Assembly (NCBI GenBank): GCA_016845585.1
Contig: JAERSO010000018.1
Location: 1 to 64,000 of the forward strand
Reading direction: 5' to 3'
Source: Acidimicrobiaceae bacterium
GTDB taxonomy: Bacteria; Actinomycetota; Acidimicrobiia; Acidimicrobiales; Aldehydirespiratoraceae
Length of the DNA: 64,000 nucleotides
Positions 40,929-50,203 of the stretch are shown here, in pieces; the stretch's first letter is position 1; each line of letters begins with the position of its first letter. The notes below the pieces were generated by a model. That model had not been told where the DNA came from. It searched no databases and was given only the letters and a program-made list of their open reading frames with translations. A program made the position numbers and the translations under genes.

Positions 40929-42505
40929 CGATCACCGAATCCCCAACCGAGTTCGACCCCGTCGAACTCGAGATCCTCTGGCAGTCGCTCATCTCGACGG
41001 TGAACGAGCAGGCGCGGGCCCTCCAGCGTGCTGCGTTCTCACCGATCGTTCGGGAGGCCGGCGACCTGGCCAATGCCGTGTTCGACCGTCGAGGTCGCAT
41101 GGTGGCCCAGGCCGTCACCGGCACGCCGGGCCACATCAACTCCCTCGCGATCGGCGCCGCCAGCATGCTCAAGGAGTATCCGCTCGACTCGCTCGAGCCG
41201 GGCGACATCCTGATCACCAACGATCCGTACATGACGGCGGGCCAGCTGCTCGATGTCACGGTGCTCGTGCCCGCGTGGCGCAACGGTCGCGCCATCGCGT
41301 TCTTCGGTTCCACGATCCACCACACCGACGTCGGCGGCTACGGCATCGGTGCCGGTGGCCGCGACGTGTTCGAAGAGGGTCTCTGGATTCCCGTCTGCAA
41401 GTTGATGAAGGCCGGCGAACGCAACGAGGACGCCTGGAAGTTCATCCTCAGCAATGTGCGTCAGCCCGATCACATGGCCGGTGACCTCCACGCCCAGATG
41501 GCTTCCGGTGAGGTCGGCGCGCAACGGCTCGGCACCCTGTGCGACGCCCACGGGCTCGACGACATCGAAGCCTTGGCCGACGAGATCATCGACCGGTCCG
41601 AGGACGCCACTCGGGCGTCGATTCGCACGCTGCCAGCGGGCACCTACTCGAGTGACGCGATTCTCGACCTCGCCGACGGCAGCCGCATCGACATCGTCTG
41701 TGCGGTCACGGTCGATCCCGAGGCCGGTGAGATCACCGTCGACTACGACGGCACCTCAGAGGCGAGTCCGTGGGGCATCAATGTGGTGAAGAACTACACC
41801 CACGCCTACACGACCTTCACGGTGCGTTCGGTGCTGAATCCCGACATCCCCAACAACCACGGCAGCCTCACCCCGATCAAGATGGAAGCGCCGGAGGGGT
41901 CGATCGTCAACGCCGTCCTGCCCCAGCCCGGCACCGCTCGCCACGTGGTCGGCATGTTCCTTCCGAATGCCCTGCTCAAGGCGCTGGCCCAGGTGAAGCC
42001 GGACCAAGCGATGGCCGAGGGCTCGGGTGCGGTGTGGACCATGCAGGTCAACGGCAACCACCCCGACGGCAGCCCGTTCATCACCGCCATGTTCACCTAC
42101 GCCGGTGGCGTCGGTGCCCGAGCATCCAAGCCGGGTCTCGACGCGTGCTCGTACCCCACCGGCGTGTCCGCCGTGCCGATCGAAGTGGTGGAAGCATCCG
42201 CGCCGATCCGGTTCCGTGAGAAGTCGCTGCGCGCAGACTCCGGCGGTGAGGGTGCCCAGCGCGGTGGCCGAGGACAGGTCATCGAGTTCACCGTCGACAC
42301 CGAGAAGCCCTGGCAGCTCAACGCCGTCACCAGTCGGTTGTCCGATGCGCCCCAGGGCGTGTTCGGCGGTGAGGCCGGCGCCACCGGCAGCTTCTCCGTC
42401 AACGGCGAGCCCGTCCGAACCCAGGCCCGGATCAGCCTCGACGGTGACGATATCGTGCGCCTCGAGCTTCCCGGCGGCGGCGGCTACGGAGAACCACAAC
42501 AGTGA
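40925..42505 (+). CDS. Hydantoinase/oxoprolinase subunit B (HyuB)
   Basis: From ATG 40925 the product has 526 residues: DPVELEILWQSLISTVNEQA, SPIVREAGDLANAVFDRRGR, ILITNDPYMTAGQLLDVTVL, FGSTIHHTDVGGYG and a C-terminal LELPGGGGYGEPQ, the usual HyuB ending. It partners HyuA. The Gly-rich end and full length argue for an active subunit. A longer frame from 40547 is antisense-like in HyuA and was rejected. Coupled (GTGA) to the ligase gene. Confidence 0.93.
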   Translation: MTITESPTEFDPVELEILWQSLISTVNEQARALQRAAFSPIVREAGDLANAVFDRRGRMVAQAVTGTPGHINSLAIGAASMLKEYPLDSLEPGDILITNDPYMTAGQLLDVTVLVPAWRNGRAIAFFGSTIHHTDVGGYGIGAGGRDVFEEGLWIPVCKLMKAGERNEDAWKFILSNVRQPDHMAGDLHAQMASGEVGAQRLGTLCDAHGLDDIEALADEIIDRSEDATRASIRTLPAGTYSSDAILDLADGSRIDIVCAVTVDPEAGEITVDYDGTSEASPWGINVVKNYTHAYTTFTVRSVLNPDIPNNHGSLTPIKMEAPEGSIVNAVLPQPGTARHVVGMFLPNALLKALAQVKPDQAMAEGSGAVWTMQVNGNHPDGSPFITAMFTYAGGVGARASKPGLDACSYPTGVSAVPIEVVEASAPIRFREKSLRADSGGEGAQRGGRGQVIEFTVDTEKPWQLNAVTSRLSDAPQGVFGGEAGATGSFSVNGEPVRTQARISLDGDDIVRLELPGGGGYGEPQQ

Positions 42506-44022
42506 CTGATCGGTCGCGCTCCGCCACGTTCGCCCACCAGTGGGCCGAGGCCGTCGCAGCGCGCGATCACCAGACCTTCCTGATCTTCGAAGGCCCAGAC
42601 GGCCATGTCGCCGAATGGACCTACGCCGAGTTCGATCCGGTGGTGTCGCGGGTGGCGGCACACCTGGTGGCGAATGGGGTCTCGGTCGGGTCATCGGTGC
42701 ACGTGGCGCTGACCAACTCACCCACATTCGTGGCGGTGTGGTTGGCGACGAACCGACTCGGGGCATGGATCGTGCCGTCGGACCCCATGGGCAAGACGCC
42801 CGAGCTCGCCGACCACATCGAACGAACCCGACCGACCGTCGGCTTCTGTGCGGCCGATCGGGCCGACGTGTACCGGGCTGCAGCCCCGAGCGATCTGCGC
42901 ATCTTCGAGGTCGATGAGACCGATGTCGACCTCATGGCGTTCGGTCACGTGGAGTACGCCGACTGGCCTCAGCCGGGCCCCGGCGACCGAGCTGCGGTGA
43001 TGTTCACCAGCGGCACCACCGGGCGGCCCAAGGGCGTCGAGATCACCCAGGCCAACTACGCGTTTGCGGGCGAGACGATGGCCGAAGCAGCAGCGCTCAC
43101 CGCCGAGGACCGTCACATCGTGGTGCTCCCGCTCTTTCACGCCAACGCCCAGTACTACTCGTTCGCCTCGGCGATTTCCGTCGGGGCGAGCGTGGCGCTC
43201 ATGCACACGTTCTCGGCCAGTGGCTTCCTGCCCCAGTGCGCGCGCCACGGGGCCACTGCGGCGTCGCTCTTCGCCGCACCGATCCGGATGATCCTCGCCC
43301 GCGGTGAGAAGACGCCGGGTGTTGTGCTGCGCCATTGCTGGTTCGCACAGAACATCGCTGACGATCAGTACGCCACGCTCGTCGACTGGCTCGGGTGCAA
43401 GCCTCGCCAGCTCTACGGGATGACCGAGACGATTCCCGCTGTCTTGAGCGATGAGCCCTCCTCCCCCCACCCCGACTCGATGGGGTATGTCACCAAACAC
43501 TGCCGGGTAGACCTCCAGGACCCGAGCGGTGAACCCGTCCCGCCCGACCATGTCGGCGAGATCGTGGTGGGGGGAGAGCCTGGCGTCGAGCTGTTCGCCG
43601 GGTACCTCGATGATCCGGCAACGACGGAAGCGAGCTTTCGCTCGGGCTGGTTCCGCACCGGCGACCGCGCCACTCGCGATGACACGGGTCGCTTCTACTT
43701 CGACGGCCGTCGAAGTGACGTGTTGAAGGTGGCGGGCGAGAACGTGTCGACCGTCGAGGTCGAGGCCGCTCTCAGCGCCCATCCCGGCGTCCTCGAGGCA
43801 TCCGTCGTGGGCGCGGCCGACGACGTACGCGACGAGGTTCCGGTGGCCTTCGTGGTCGCCGCTGACCCGGTGTGCCCTCCGACGACCGGCGAGCTCCTCG
43901 AGTGGTGCGGCGATCGTCTCGCAAAGGCGAAGGTGCCCCGCGACATCACGTTCCTCGACGAGTTGCCCCGCACGAGTGTGGGGAAGATCCGCAAGTTCAT
44001 CCTGAAGGAGGTCGTTTCATGA
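42502..44022 (+). CDS. Acyl/aryl-CoA ligase (adenylate-forming)
   Basis: The 506-residue ANL-superfamily enzyme has the P-loop MFTSGTTGRPKGVEIT (residues 167-182), LYGMTETIPAVLSDE, GWFRTGDRATRD, and the C-terminal catalytic Lys in SVGKIRKF. It activates a carboxylate to the CoA thioester through an AMP intermediate. It is closest in feel to CaiC or 4-coumarate/benzoate ligases, but the binding pocket was not analysed. A CoA step implies that the operon substrate is, or becomes, a carboxylic acid. Confidence 0.93.
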   Translation: MTDRSRSATFAHQWAEAVAARDHQTFLIFEGPDGHVAEWTYAEFDPVVSRVAAHLVANGVSVGSSVHVALTNSPTFVAVWLATNRLGAWIVPSDPMGKTPELADHIERTRPTVGFCAADRADVYRAAAPSDLRIFEVDETDVDLMAFGHVEYADWPQPGPGDRAAVMFTSGTTGRPKGVEITQANYAFAGETMAEAAALTAEDRHIVVLPLFHANAQYYSFASAISVGASVALMHTFSASGFLPQCARHGATAASLFAAPIRMILARGEKTPGVVLRHCWFAQNIADDQYATLVDWLGCKPRQLYGMTETIPAVLSDEPSSPHPDSMGYVTKHCRVDLQDPSGEPVPPDHVGEIVVGGEPGVELFAGYLDDPATTEASFRSGWFRTGDRATRDDTGRFYFDGRRSDVLKVAGENVSTVEVEAALSAHPGVLEASVVGAADDVRDEVPVAFVVAADPVCPPTTGELLEWCGDRLAKAKVPRDITFLDELPRTSVGKIRKFILKEVVS

Positions 44023-45230
44023 CCGAATCAACTGGCCTGTTCACCGACGAGATGCTGGCGAGCTTCGACTCGTCGATCACGGACTACGCCACCGCCGAGA
44101 CGTTGCCACCCGCGCTGTACACCGACGGCGCGTTCCTCGACTTCGAGCGCGAAGCCGTCTTCATGAAGGAGTGGTTGGCCGTCGGTCGCGCCGAGCAGAT
44201 CCCTGAGTCCGGTGACTGGTTCACCGTCGACCTGCTGGGTGAACCCGTCGTCGTGCAGCGGTCAAAAGAGGGCGACATCCGCGCCATGTCTGCGGTGTGT
44301 CAGCATCGAGCGATGCAGCTGTGTGAGGGCAAGGGAAACAGCTCGACGTTCAAATGCCCGTATCACCACTGGATCTTCGGACAGGACGGCCGCCTGCTCG
44401 GCGCTCCGGCCATGGAGAAGACGGAAGGGTTCGACAAGGCCGACTACGCGCTCCCGACGCTGCGAGTCGAGATGTGGAAGGGCTTCATCTTCGTCAACTT
44501 CGACGAGGCCGCCACCCCGCTAGGCCCGACACTCGAGCGCTACGCCCCGTATGTCGAGAACTTTGATCTCGACAACGCAGTCTGTGCCAGCACCTTCACC
44601 CTCGAGAACATGCCGTGGAACTGGAAGGTGATGTTCGAGAACTTCAATGACGGCTACCACGCCACCAAGCTCCACCAGTTCGTGCAGGATTTCTGCCCGT
44701 CGGAGATGTCGGCGTTCCCCGAGCCGTGGACCGACGACTCCAACGTCGTGTTCCGCACGGCCGGCTACACCCACATGGACGGTGGCTTCAACGCCACCCA
44801 CAAGGCGATCATGCCGATCTATCCCGGTCTCACCGACGAAGAGCGCATGCGTTCGACCTTCGCGTTGGTCCCGCCGATGCTCTGCCTCGGGACCGGACCC
44901 GACCAGTGCTTCTACTTCCTCGTCCGACCCACCGGCCCCGAGACCATCGATGTCGAGATCGGCTACATCTTCCATCCGTCAGCGCTCGACGACCCGTTGT
45001 TCGAGGAGAAGCTGACGCTGTCGGACACGGGTGTGCAGGTGTTCGTGCGTCAGGATCAGGACGTCACCGAAAAGGTGCAGAAGGGCCTGCGCTCGCGCTA
45101 CGCGCCGCGCGGTCGATATTCGTGGCAGGAAGAAAGCCATGTGCAGTTCAATCGTTGGCTCGTGCAGCGCTACCGCGCCGCATGGCCTGGAGGGAGCCAG
45201 GCGGCTCCCTTGAAGGTCGTGGGGGAATGA
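44019..45230 (+). CDS. Rieske ring-hydroxylating oxygenase alpha subunit
   Basis: From ATG 44019 (after AAGGAGG) the product has 403 residues. Rieske cluster: CQHRAMQLCEG (Cys 94, His 96) and CPYHHWIF (Cys 113, His 116). Catalytic iron: FENFNDGYHATKLHQF (His 214, His 219). It is larger than the 36881 enzyme and of the GbcA/stachydrine-demethylase or benzoate-dioxygenase alpha type. No beta subunit, ferredoxin or reductase is in the operon, so an N-demethylase-like homotrimer with a shared reductase is plausible. A longer frame from 43872 overlaps the ligase gene and was rejected. Confidence 0.92.
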   Translation: MTESTGLFTDEMLASFDSSITDYATAETLPPALYTDGAFLDFEREAVFMKEWLAVGRAEQIPESGDWFTVDLLGEPVVVQRSKEGDIRAMSAVCQHRAMQLCEGKGNSSTFKCPYHHWIFGQDGRLLGAPAMEKTEGFDKADYALPTLRVEMWKGFIFVNFDEAATPLGPTLERYAPYVENFDLDNAVCASTFTLENMPWNWKVMFENFNDGYHATKLHQFVQDFCPSEMSAFPEPWTDDSNVVFRTAGYTHMDGGFNATHKAIMPIYPGLTDEERMRSTFALVPPMLCLGTGPDQCFYFLVRPTGPETIDVEIGYIFHPSALDDPLFEEKLTLSDTGVQVFVRQDQDVTEKVQKGLRSRYAPRGRYSWQEESHVQFNRWLVQRYRAAWPGGSQAAPLKVVGE

Positions 45231-45295
45231 GCTCCCATGAATGCGCTCCATCGATCGCCGTGGGCGATCATGGTGCCGAACCCAGGAGGGGAACA

Positions 45296-46564
45296 ATGGT
45301 TAGGAAAGCAGGGTCTGGGAAACCAGGATTCAACAAGCTGAAGTGGCTGCTCGCCGTGTTGTTGGCGTTCAGTCTCGTGGCTGCTGCGTGCGGCGACGAC
45401 GATGACGACAGCTCTTCTGACGCGGGAGCCGACGACAGCGCCGACGACAGCGCCGACACCGGCGACGATGCCGGCGACGACGACACCGATGACGCCGGCG
45501 ATGACGACATGGCCGACGACAGCGACGACGGTGCGTCCGACGACACCGCCGACGCCGAAGATCCGCCCGAGACCAACGCGCTCGTGGAGGCCTTCGACGC
45601 CAACGGCGACGGAACCGTCACCATCGGAGTCGCGGCGGCCGGTCCTCGCGACGACAACGGCTACTACCAGTCGTTGGTCGACTTCGCCGAGACCTTCTCG
45701 GCCGAGAACGGGTTCGCCCCACCGATCGTGAGCGACAACATCGGTGCCGAGGAAGCAGCCCAGGCAATGTCCGACCTCGCCCAGCAAGGCATCGACATCA
45801 TGTTCGTCGGCGCCAGCGAGATCGCCGAGCCGCTGCCCGACCTCACCGAGGAGTACTCCGACATCTTCTGGTATTGCAACTGTGGAGCCGGCTTCGCCGA
45901 GCTTCCCGGTCTGGCGCAGGCCACCGACTGGGGCGCGGCCATCCACTACACCGCTGGTGTGGCAATGGGCCAGGTCATGCTCGAGCAGGGAAGCACCCAG
46001 TCGGTGTTCCTCGGCTGCTGTGACTTGAACTTCGAGCAGGAGGCCTACAACGCCACCGTCGCCGGCATGCAGGCGGTCGACGCGTCGTTGACAATGGAGT
46101 ACGTCTCCACTGGCGACTTCCCGTTCGACTTCGACAACTCGGCCAACGCCACTGCCGCACTGACCAATGCGCAGGCCAACGGCGCCACCCTCGCCTACGC
46201 CTACCTCGGCGGCGCGCTCGAGCCGGTGGGCCAGCTGGCCTCCGACGAAGGCATCGCCGTGTTCGCGGCCGGCCCCGCCGACATCTGCGATCGTGACGAC
46301 GGCATCGACTGGACCGGCGGCATCGTGTTCGACGGTGGTCTCTACGCCGAGCGGGCGATCCGTCTGATCATCGACGGTGAACTCACCGAGGGTTCGACCT
46401 ACCAGTTCCCGAACGAGGCCGGTCTCAACGGCGCTCTGCTCTGCAACCCGTCGGCCGACGCCGAGGCCGCCTTGGCTGACGCCTTCGGTCTGCTCGCCAG
46501 CTTCGACGGCGAGCTGATGGGTCTGCTCGGCGGCATTTCCGGAGAGGCGTACGCCGGCGGGTGA
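45296..46564 (+). CDS. BMP/PnrA-family solute-binding lipoprotein
   Basis: From ATG 45296 (after AGGAGGGG) the product has 422 residues: signal peptide, lipobox LVAAAC (Cys 32), a long Asp/Ser-rich linker (residues about 33-95), then a periplasmic-binding-type I domain starting VTIGVAAAGPRDDNGYYQSL, with IGAEEAAQAMSDLAQQGIDI and DWTGGIVFDGGLYAERAIRL. BMP proteins usually bind nucleosides (or autoinducer-like ligands) and feed the following ABC genes. The acidic linker is common in acidimicrobial binding lipoproteins. A longer frame from 44726 is an overlapping shadow of the Rieske gene. Confidence 0.93.
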   Translation: MVRKAGSGKPGFNKLKWLLAVLLAFSLVAAACGDDDDDSSSDAGADDSADDSADTGDDAGDDDTDDAGDDDMADDSDDGASDDTADAEDPPETNALVEAFDANGDGTVTIGVAAAGPRDDNGYYQSLVDFAETFSAENGFAPPIVSDNIGAEEAAQAMSDLAQQGIDIMFVGASEIAEPLPDLTEEYSDIFWYCNCGAGFAELPGLAQATDWGAAIHYTAGVAMGQVMLEQGSTQSVFLGCCDLNFEQEAYNATVAGMQAVDASLTMEYVSTGDFPFDFDNSANATAALTNAQANGATLAYAYLGGALEPVGQLASDEGIAVFAAGPADICDRDDGIDWTGGIVFDGGLYAERAIRLIIDGELTEGSTYQFPNEAGLNGALLCNPSADAEAALADAFGLLASFDGELMGLLGGISGEAYAGG

Positions 46565-48165
46565 CCCTTTCCCCTCCCGATGAGTCGGGGGTGGGTGCCG
46601 GCAACGGCCCCACCCCCGCCGTCGAGCTCCGCGGCATCACGAAGACCTTCGGCCCCGTCACGGCCTGTGACGCGGTCGACCTCTCCCTTCATCGCGGAGA
46701 GATTCACGGAATTCTCGGCGAGAACGGTGCCGGGAAATCCACCCTCATGAAGATCCTCATCGGCCTCGTGCTCCCCGATGCCGGCGAGGTCCAAATCCAT
46801 GGCGAACGCCACCACATCCATGACCCGCTCACCGCGGCCGGGCTCGGCGTGGGGATGGTGCATCAGCATTTCAGTCTCGTCGACGCCCTCACGGTGTGGG
46901 AGAACGTGGCACTCGGCGATGCGGGAAAGTTGGATCCTGCGTCCGTGCGAGACCGGATCGCCGAGATCGGTGAGCATTTCGGCCTCGACATCGACCCGTA
47001 TGCGACGGTCGGATCACTGCCGGCGGGGCTCCGACAGCGGGTGGAGATCATCAAGTGCCTGCGCCGTGATCCGAGCATCGTCATCTTCGACGAGCCGACC
47101 TCGGTTCTCACTCCCGACGAGAGCATCCAGTTGTTCGAGTCGCTTCGAGAGGTCGTGGCGGCCGAGGGGCGCGCCGTGGTCCTGGTCAGCCACAAGCTCG
47201 ACGAGGTGCTTGCGGCGACCGACGAGATCACGATCATGCGTCAGGGCGCCGTGGTCGACCGCCTGCAAACAGCGGGCGCCGACGCACCGACACTCGCCCG
47301 AGGCATGGTCGGACGGGAGGTCGCGCTTCGAAGCGAACGTGCGGCCTTCGGCCTCGTGGAACTCCCCAATGGCCCCGTCGAGTCCCCGACCACCACCTCA
47401 CCGGGCACAGCTCCCCAGGGTCCACCGGCGTTGGAGATTCGTGGCGCGGTTGCGGAGGTGGCTCGCGGCATCCGTATCCTCGACGAGCTGTCCCTCCAGG
47501 TCCGCAGCGGCGAGATCCTCGGTATCGCAGGTGTCGAGGGAAACGGGCAACGCGCTCTCGGTGACCTCCTGTCGTCGCTCGTTCCACTCTCCGGCGGTCA
47601 GGTCCTCGTGGACGCGAACTCGGTCTCGACCACCCGGCCAGGTGCGATGGCCCAGGCCGGGGTCGCTGTGATCCCGGAGGATCGCCACGACTCCGGCGTC
47701 GTCCTCGACATGTCGGTGGCCGAGAATCTGGTGCTGGTCGATCCGAGCGTGGTGGCATCGCGAGGCGTGATCAACGGCACCGGCCTCACCGACCTCGCCG
47801 AGCGGCTGATCGATCAATTCGAGATCCAATGCGCCGGCCCCGATGCCCCACTCTGGACTCTGTCGGGCGGCAATCAGCAACGGGTGGTGCTGGCCCGCGA
47901 GATGTGGCAGCACCCGAAGGTCCTGGTCGCGGCGCAGCCGACGCGGGGACTCGATGTGGGCGCCATCGAGTACATGACCGACCGGATCCGCGCGGCTGCC
48001 GCTGATGGTGTTGCCGTGCTCGTCATCTCCAGTGAACTGGAGGAGATCTTCGACCTCGCCGACCGCATCGCCGTGATCTCGCGAGGGCAGATCGTGGGCG
48101 AGGCGCCGCGTGCCGAGGCGGATCTCGAACGCATCGGCCTCCTCATGGGCGGGGCCAGAATATGA
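46561..48165 (+). CDS. ABC importer ATPase with two nucleotide-binding domains
   Basis: The 534-residue duplicated ATPase resembles the sugar/nucleoside-import type (YufO/NupA-like). First domain: GENGAGKSTLMKILIGL, Q-loop HQHFSLVDAL, VIFDEPTSVLTPDE. Second domain: GVEGNGQRALGDLLSSL (a degenerate Walker A, usual for this family), LSGGNQQRVVLAREMWQHP and QPTRGLDVGA. GTG start overlaps the BMP gene stop (GTGA). It powers uptake through the two permeases that follow. Confidence 0.94.
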   Translation: MTLSPPDESGVGAGNGPTPAVELRGITKTFGPVTACDAVDLSLHRGEIHGILGENGAGKSTLMKILIGLVLPDAGEVQIHGERHHIHDPLTAAGLGVGMVHQHFSLVDALTVWENVALGDAGKLDPASVRDRIAEIGEHFGLDIDPYATVGSLPAGLRQRVEIIKCLRRDPSIVIFDEPTSVLTPDESIQLFESLREVVAAEGRAVVLVSHKLDEVLAATDEITIMRQGAVVDRLQTAGADAPTLARGMVGREVALRSERAAFGLVELPNGPVESPTTTSPGTAPQGPPALEIRGAVAEVARGIRILDELSLQVRSGEILGIAGVEGNGQRALGDLLSSLVPLSGGQVLVDANSVSTTRPGAMAQAGVAVIPEDRHDSGVVLDMSVAENLVLVDPSVVASRGVINGTGLTDLAERLIDQFEIQCAGPDAPLWTLSGGNQQRVVLAREMWQHPKVLVAAQPTRGLDVGAIEYMTDRIRAAAADGVAVLVISSELEEIFDLADRIAVISRGQIVGEAPRAEADLERIGLLMGGARI

Positions 48166-49247
48166 GCGACCGCTTGACCGAGCGAGTGCTGCTCTATGTG
48201 GTCAGCGTCGCGGGTGCCCTCCTGTTGTCGGGCATCCTCGTCGAAGCCACCGGTGGCGACTGGCGCCCGGTCCTCGACGCGCTGATCAAGGGGAGTGTCA
48301 CCGGTGATGGCCGCTGGGGTCAGACCCTTGCCGCGTCCGCGCCGATGCTGCTCGTGGCGCTCGGCACCATCATCTCGGGTCGTGCCGGCCTGGTGAACAT
48401 CGGTCAGGAGGGCCAACTCCTCATCGGCACCGCGTTCGCCGTGTACTTCGGATTCCGGATCGGAGGCCCCGGGCCGCTGAATGTGGTCGTCGTCCTCGTC
48501 TTCGGCGCGGTCGGCGGCGCGATCTGGGCCGGTATCGCCGGCGTGCTCCGCTTCAAGCGCGGGGTCCCCGAAGTGCTGTCCACGCTCCTGTTGGTCACCG
48601 TCGCGTCGCAGGCGGTCGCCTACGGCCTCAAGAACCAATGGCTGCTGCTCGCGGACGAGGCGAGCCGCGGCAACCGGAACCAGGTCAGCGCACAGCTGGC
48701 TGAGGACAACCGGCTCCCCGAACTCCACATCTTCGGCAACGACATTCCATTCGCCGTGTTCCTCGGTGTCGGCGCGGCCGCGGCGCTGGCGTTCACGCTG
48801 ACGCGAACGACGTGGGGGTTCCGGCTTCGAATGCTCGGCCGGAATCCGCGGGCCGCCCAACGGGCGGGTGTTTCCCAGACCGGGTTCGGGCTCGGAGCGA
48901 TGCTGCTCAGTGGCGCGTTCGCCGGTGTGGCCGGCGCCGTGATGCTCGCCGGCGGTGGCTTCTTGTTCGGCAACTACCGCCTCGTCCCCGGATTCTCCGC
49001 AAGCATCGGATGGACGGGATTGTTGGTTGCCCTGGTGGCACGCGAGAAGGCGTTGGCAGCGATTCCGGTGGCAATCGTGTTCGGTGCGTTGCGGACCGGA
49101 TCGGGTTTCGTGGGGAGCACGGGCGTGGAGTCGCGGATCACCGATGTGATCCAGGGCTTCCTCGTGCTGTCCCTGCTGGTTCCTCCGGCAGTGATGTTCG
49201 TCCGGGAGCGCCGTCGAGCGCGATCCATGAGCACGGCGAGGACGTGA
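48162..49247 (+). CDS. ABC importer permease 1 (YufP/NupB-like)
   Basis: The 361-residue protein has about eight to ten membrane helices. It begins LLYVVSVAGALLLSGILVEA and carries the family stretch ISGRAGLVNIGQEGQLLIGT and GRNPRAAQRAGVSQTGFGLG, characteristic of BMP-type permeases. ATGA overlap with the ATPase gene. Ends in a basic tail ERRRARS. Confidence 0.93.
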   Translation: MSDRLTERVLLYVVSVAGALLLSGILVEATGGDWRPVLDALIKGSVTGDGRWGQTLAASAPMLLVALGTIISGRAGLVNIGQEGQLLIGTAFAVYFGFRIGGPGPLNVVVVLVFGAVGGAIWAGIAGVLRFKRGVPEVLSTLLLVTVASQAVAYGLKNQWLLLADEASRGNRNQVSAQLAEDNRLPELHIFGNDIPFAVFLGVGAAAALAFTLTRTTWGFRLRMLGRNPRAAQRAGVSQTGFGLGAMLLSGAFAGVAGAVMLAGGGFLFGNYRLVPGFSASIGWTGLLVALVAREKALAAIPVAIVFGALRTGSGFVGSTGVESRITDVIQGFLVLSLLVPPAVMFVRERRRARSMSTART

Positions 49248-49254
49248 GCACGTC

Positions 49255-50187
49255 ATGAGCGGACTCTTCGATGCGCTGTGGGAGATCTTCACCAGCGACT
49301 CGACGTACATCGGCGCCGCACTCGCGGCCGGCTTGTTGCTGTTCGCAGCGTCGGGTGAGCTGATCGCGGAGCGGGCAGGCACCATCAACATCTCGGTGGA
49401 GGGGATGCTGGTCGGTGGTGCGTTCACCGCGGCACTCGGCTTCGACATCACCGGCTCGGTCGCCGTGGCCCTGGTGACCGGCGCGCTCGGCGGAATGGTC
49501 GTCGCCGGGGTACAGGCCGAGATGAGCCATCGTCTGGTGGCGGATCAGTTCGTCGTCGGTCTCACCCTCAACATCCTGATCGTCGGTTTGGCGGCGTTCC
49601 TCGAGCGGGAGATCGATCTGGAGACCAGCAAGGCCGGGGATCTGGAGATCCCGCTTCTGGTGGACCTCCCGCTCGTCGGGGAGGCACTCTTCGGGCAGCC
49701 TTGGCCGTTCTATGTGCTCTATGCGCTCGTCCCCGCCTGTTGGTGGCTGCTCTACCGCACTCGCTGGGGGCTCGAGGTCCGGTCGTCGGGTGAGGATCCG
49801 CAGTCTGCTGATGTCTCTGGCATCGACGTCAACCGTCGGCGTCGGGAGGCCATCTATCTCACCGGTCTCACGTCGGGTCTCGGCGGCGCCTATTTCGTGT
49901 TCGTACAGATCGGGCAGTTCGAGCCCACGGTCAGTGGGCGCGGTTTCATCGCCATCGCTGCGGTGATCTTCGGCGGCTGGACGCTGCGGGGCACTGTGGC
50001 CGGCTGCATCCTCTTTGCCGGTGCGGTGTCATTCCGCCTCTCGGTCCAGGGCTTCGGCTACGACATCAATCCCGAGCTCCTCCAGGCGCTGCCGTTCCTC
50101 GTGACCATCTTCGGCATGGCGATCTTCGCTCGTCGTGTACGTCCGCCGCGCGCCCTCGCTCAGCCGTTCATCCGCGGCCTCAAGTAG
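49255..50187 (+). CDS. ABC importer permease 2 (YufQ/NupC-like)
   Basis: The 310-residue protein has the paired signature SGELIAERAGTINISVEGML and GEDPQSADVSGIDVNRRRRE, with GRGFIAIAAVIFGGWTLRGT near the end. It forms a heterodimer with permease 1. Seven-nt gap to the preceding gene. Confidence 0.93.
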   Translation: MSGLFDALWEIFTSDSTYIGAALAAGLLLFAASGELIAERAGTINISVEGMLVGGAFTAALGFDITGSVAVALVTGALGGMVVAGVQAEMSHRLVADQFVVGLTLNILIVGLAAFLEREIDLETSKAGDLEIPLLVDLPLVGEALFGQPWPFYVLYALVPACWWLLYRTRWGLEVRSSGEDPQSADVSGIDVNRRRREAIYLTGLTSGLGGAYFVFVQIGQFEPTVSGRGFIAIAAVIFGGWTLRGTVAGCILFAGAVSFRLSVQGFGYDINPELLQALPFLVTIFGMAIFARRVRPPRALAQPFIRGLK

Positions 50188-50203
50188 CGAGGGCGCTGCG
50201 CTG

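Noticed and set aside
42718-43782. 354-codon open frame on - opposite the CoA ligase
   Set aside because: Antisense of the ligase; Arg/Gly/His-rich and without motifs.
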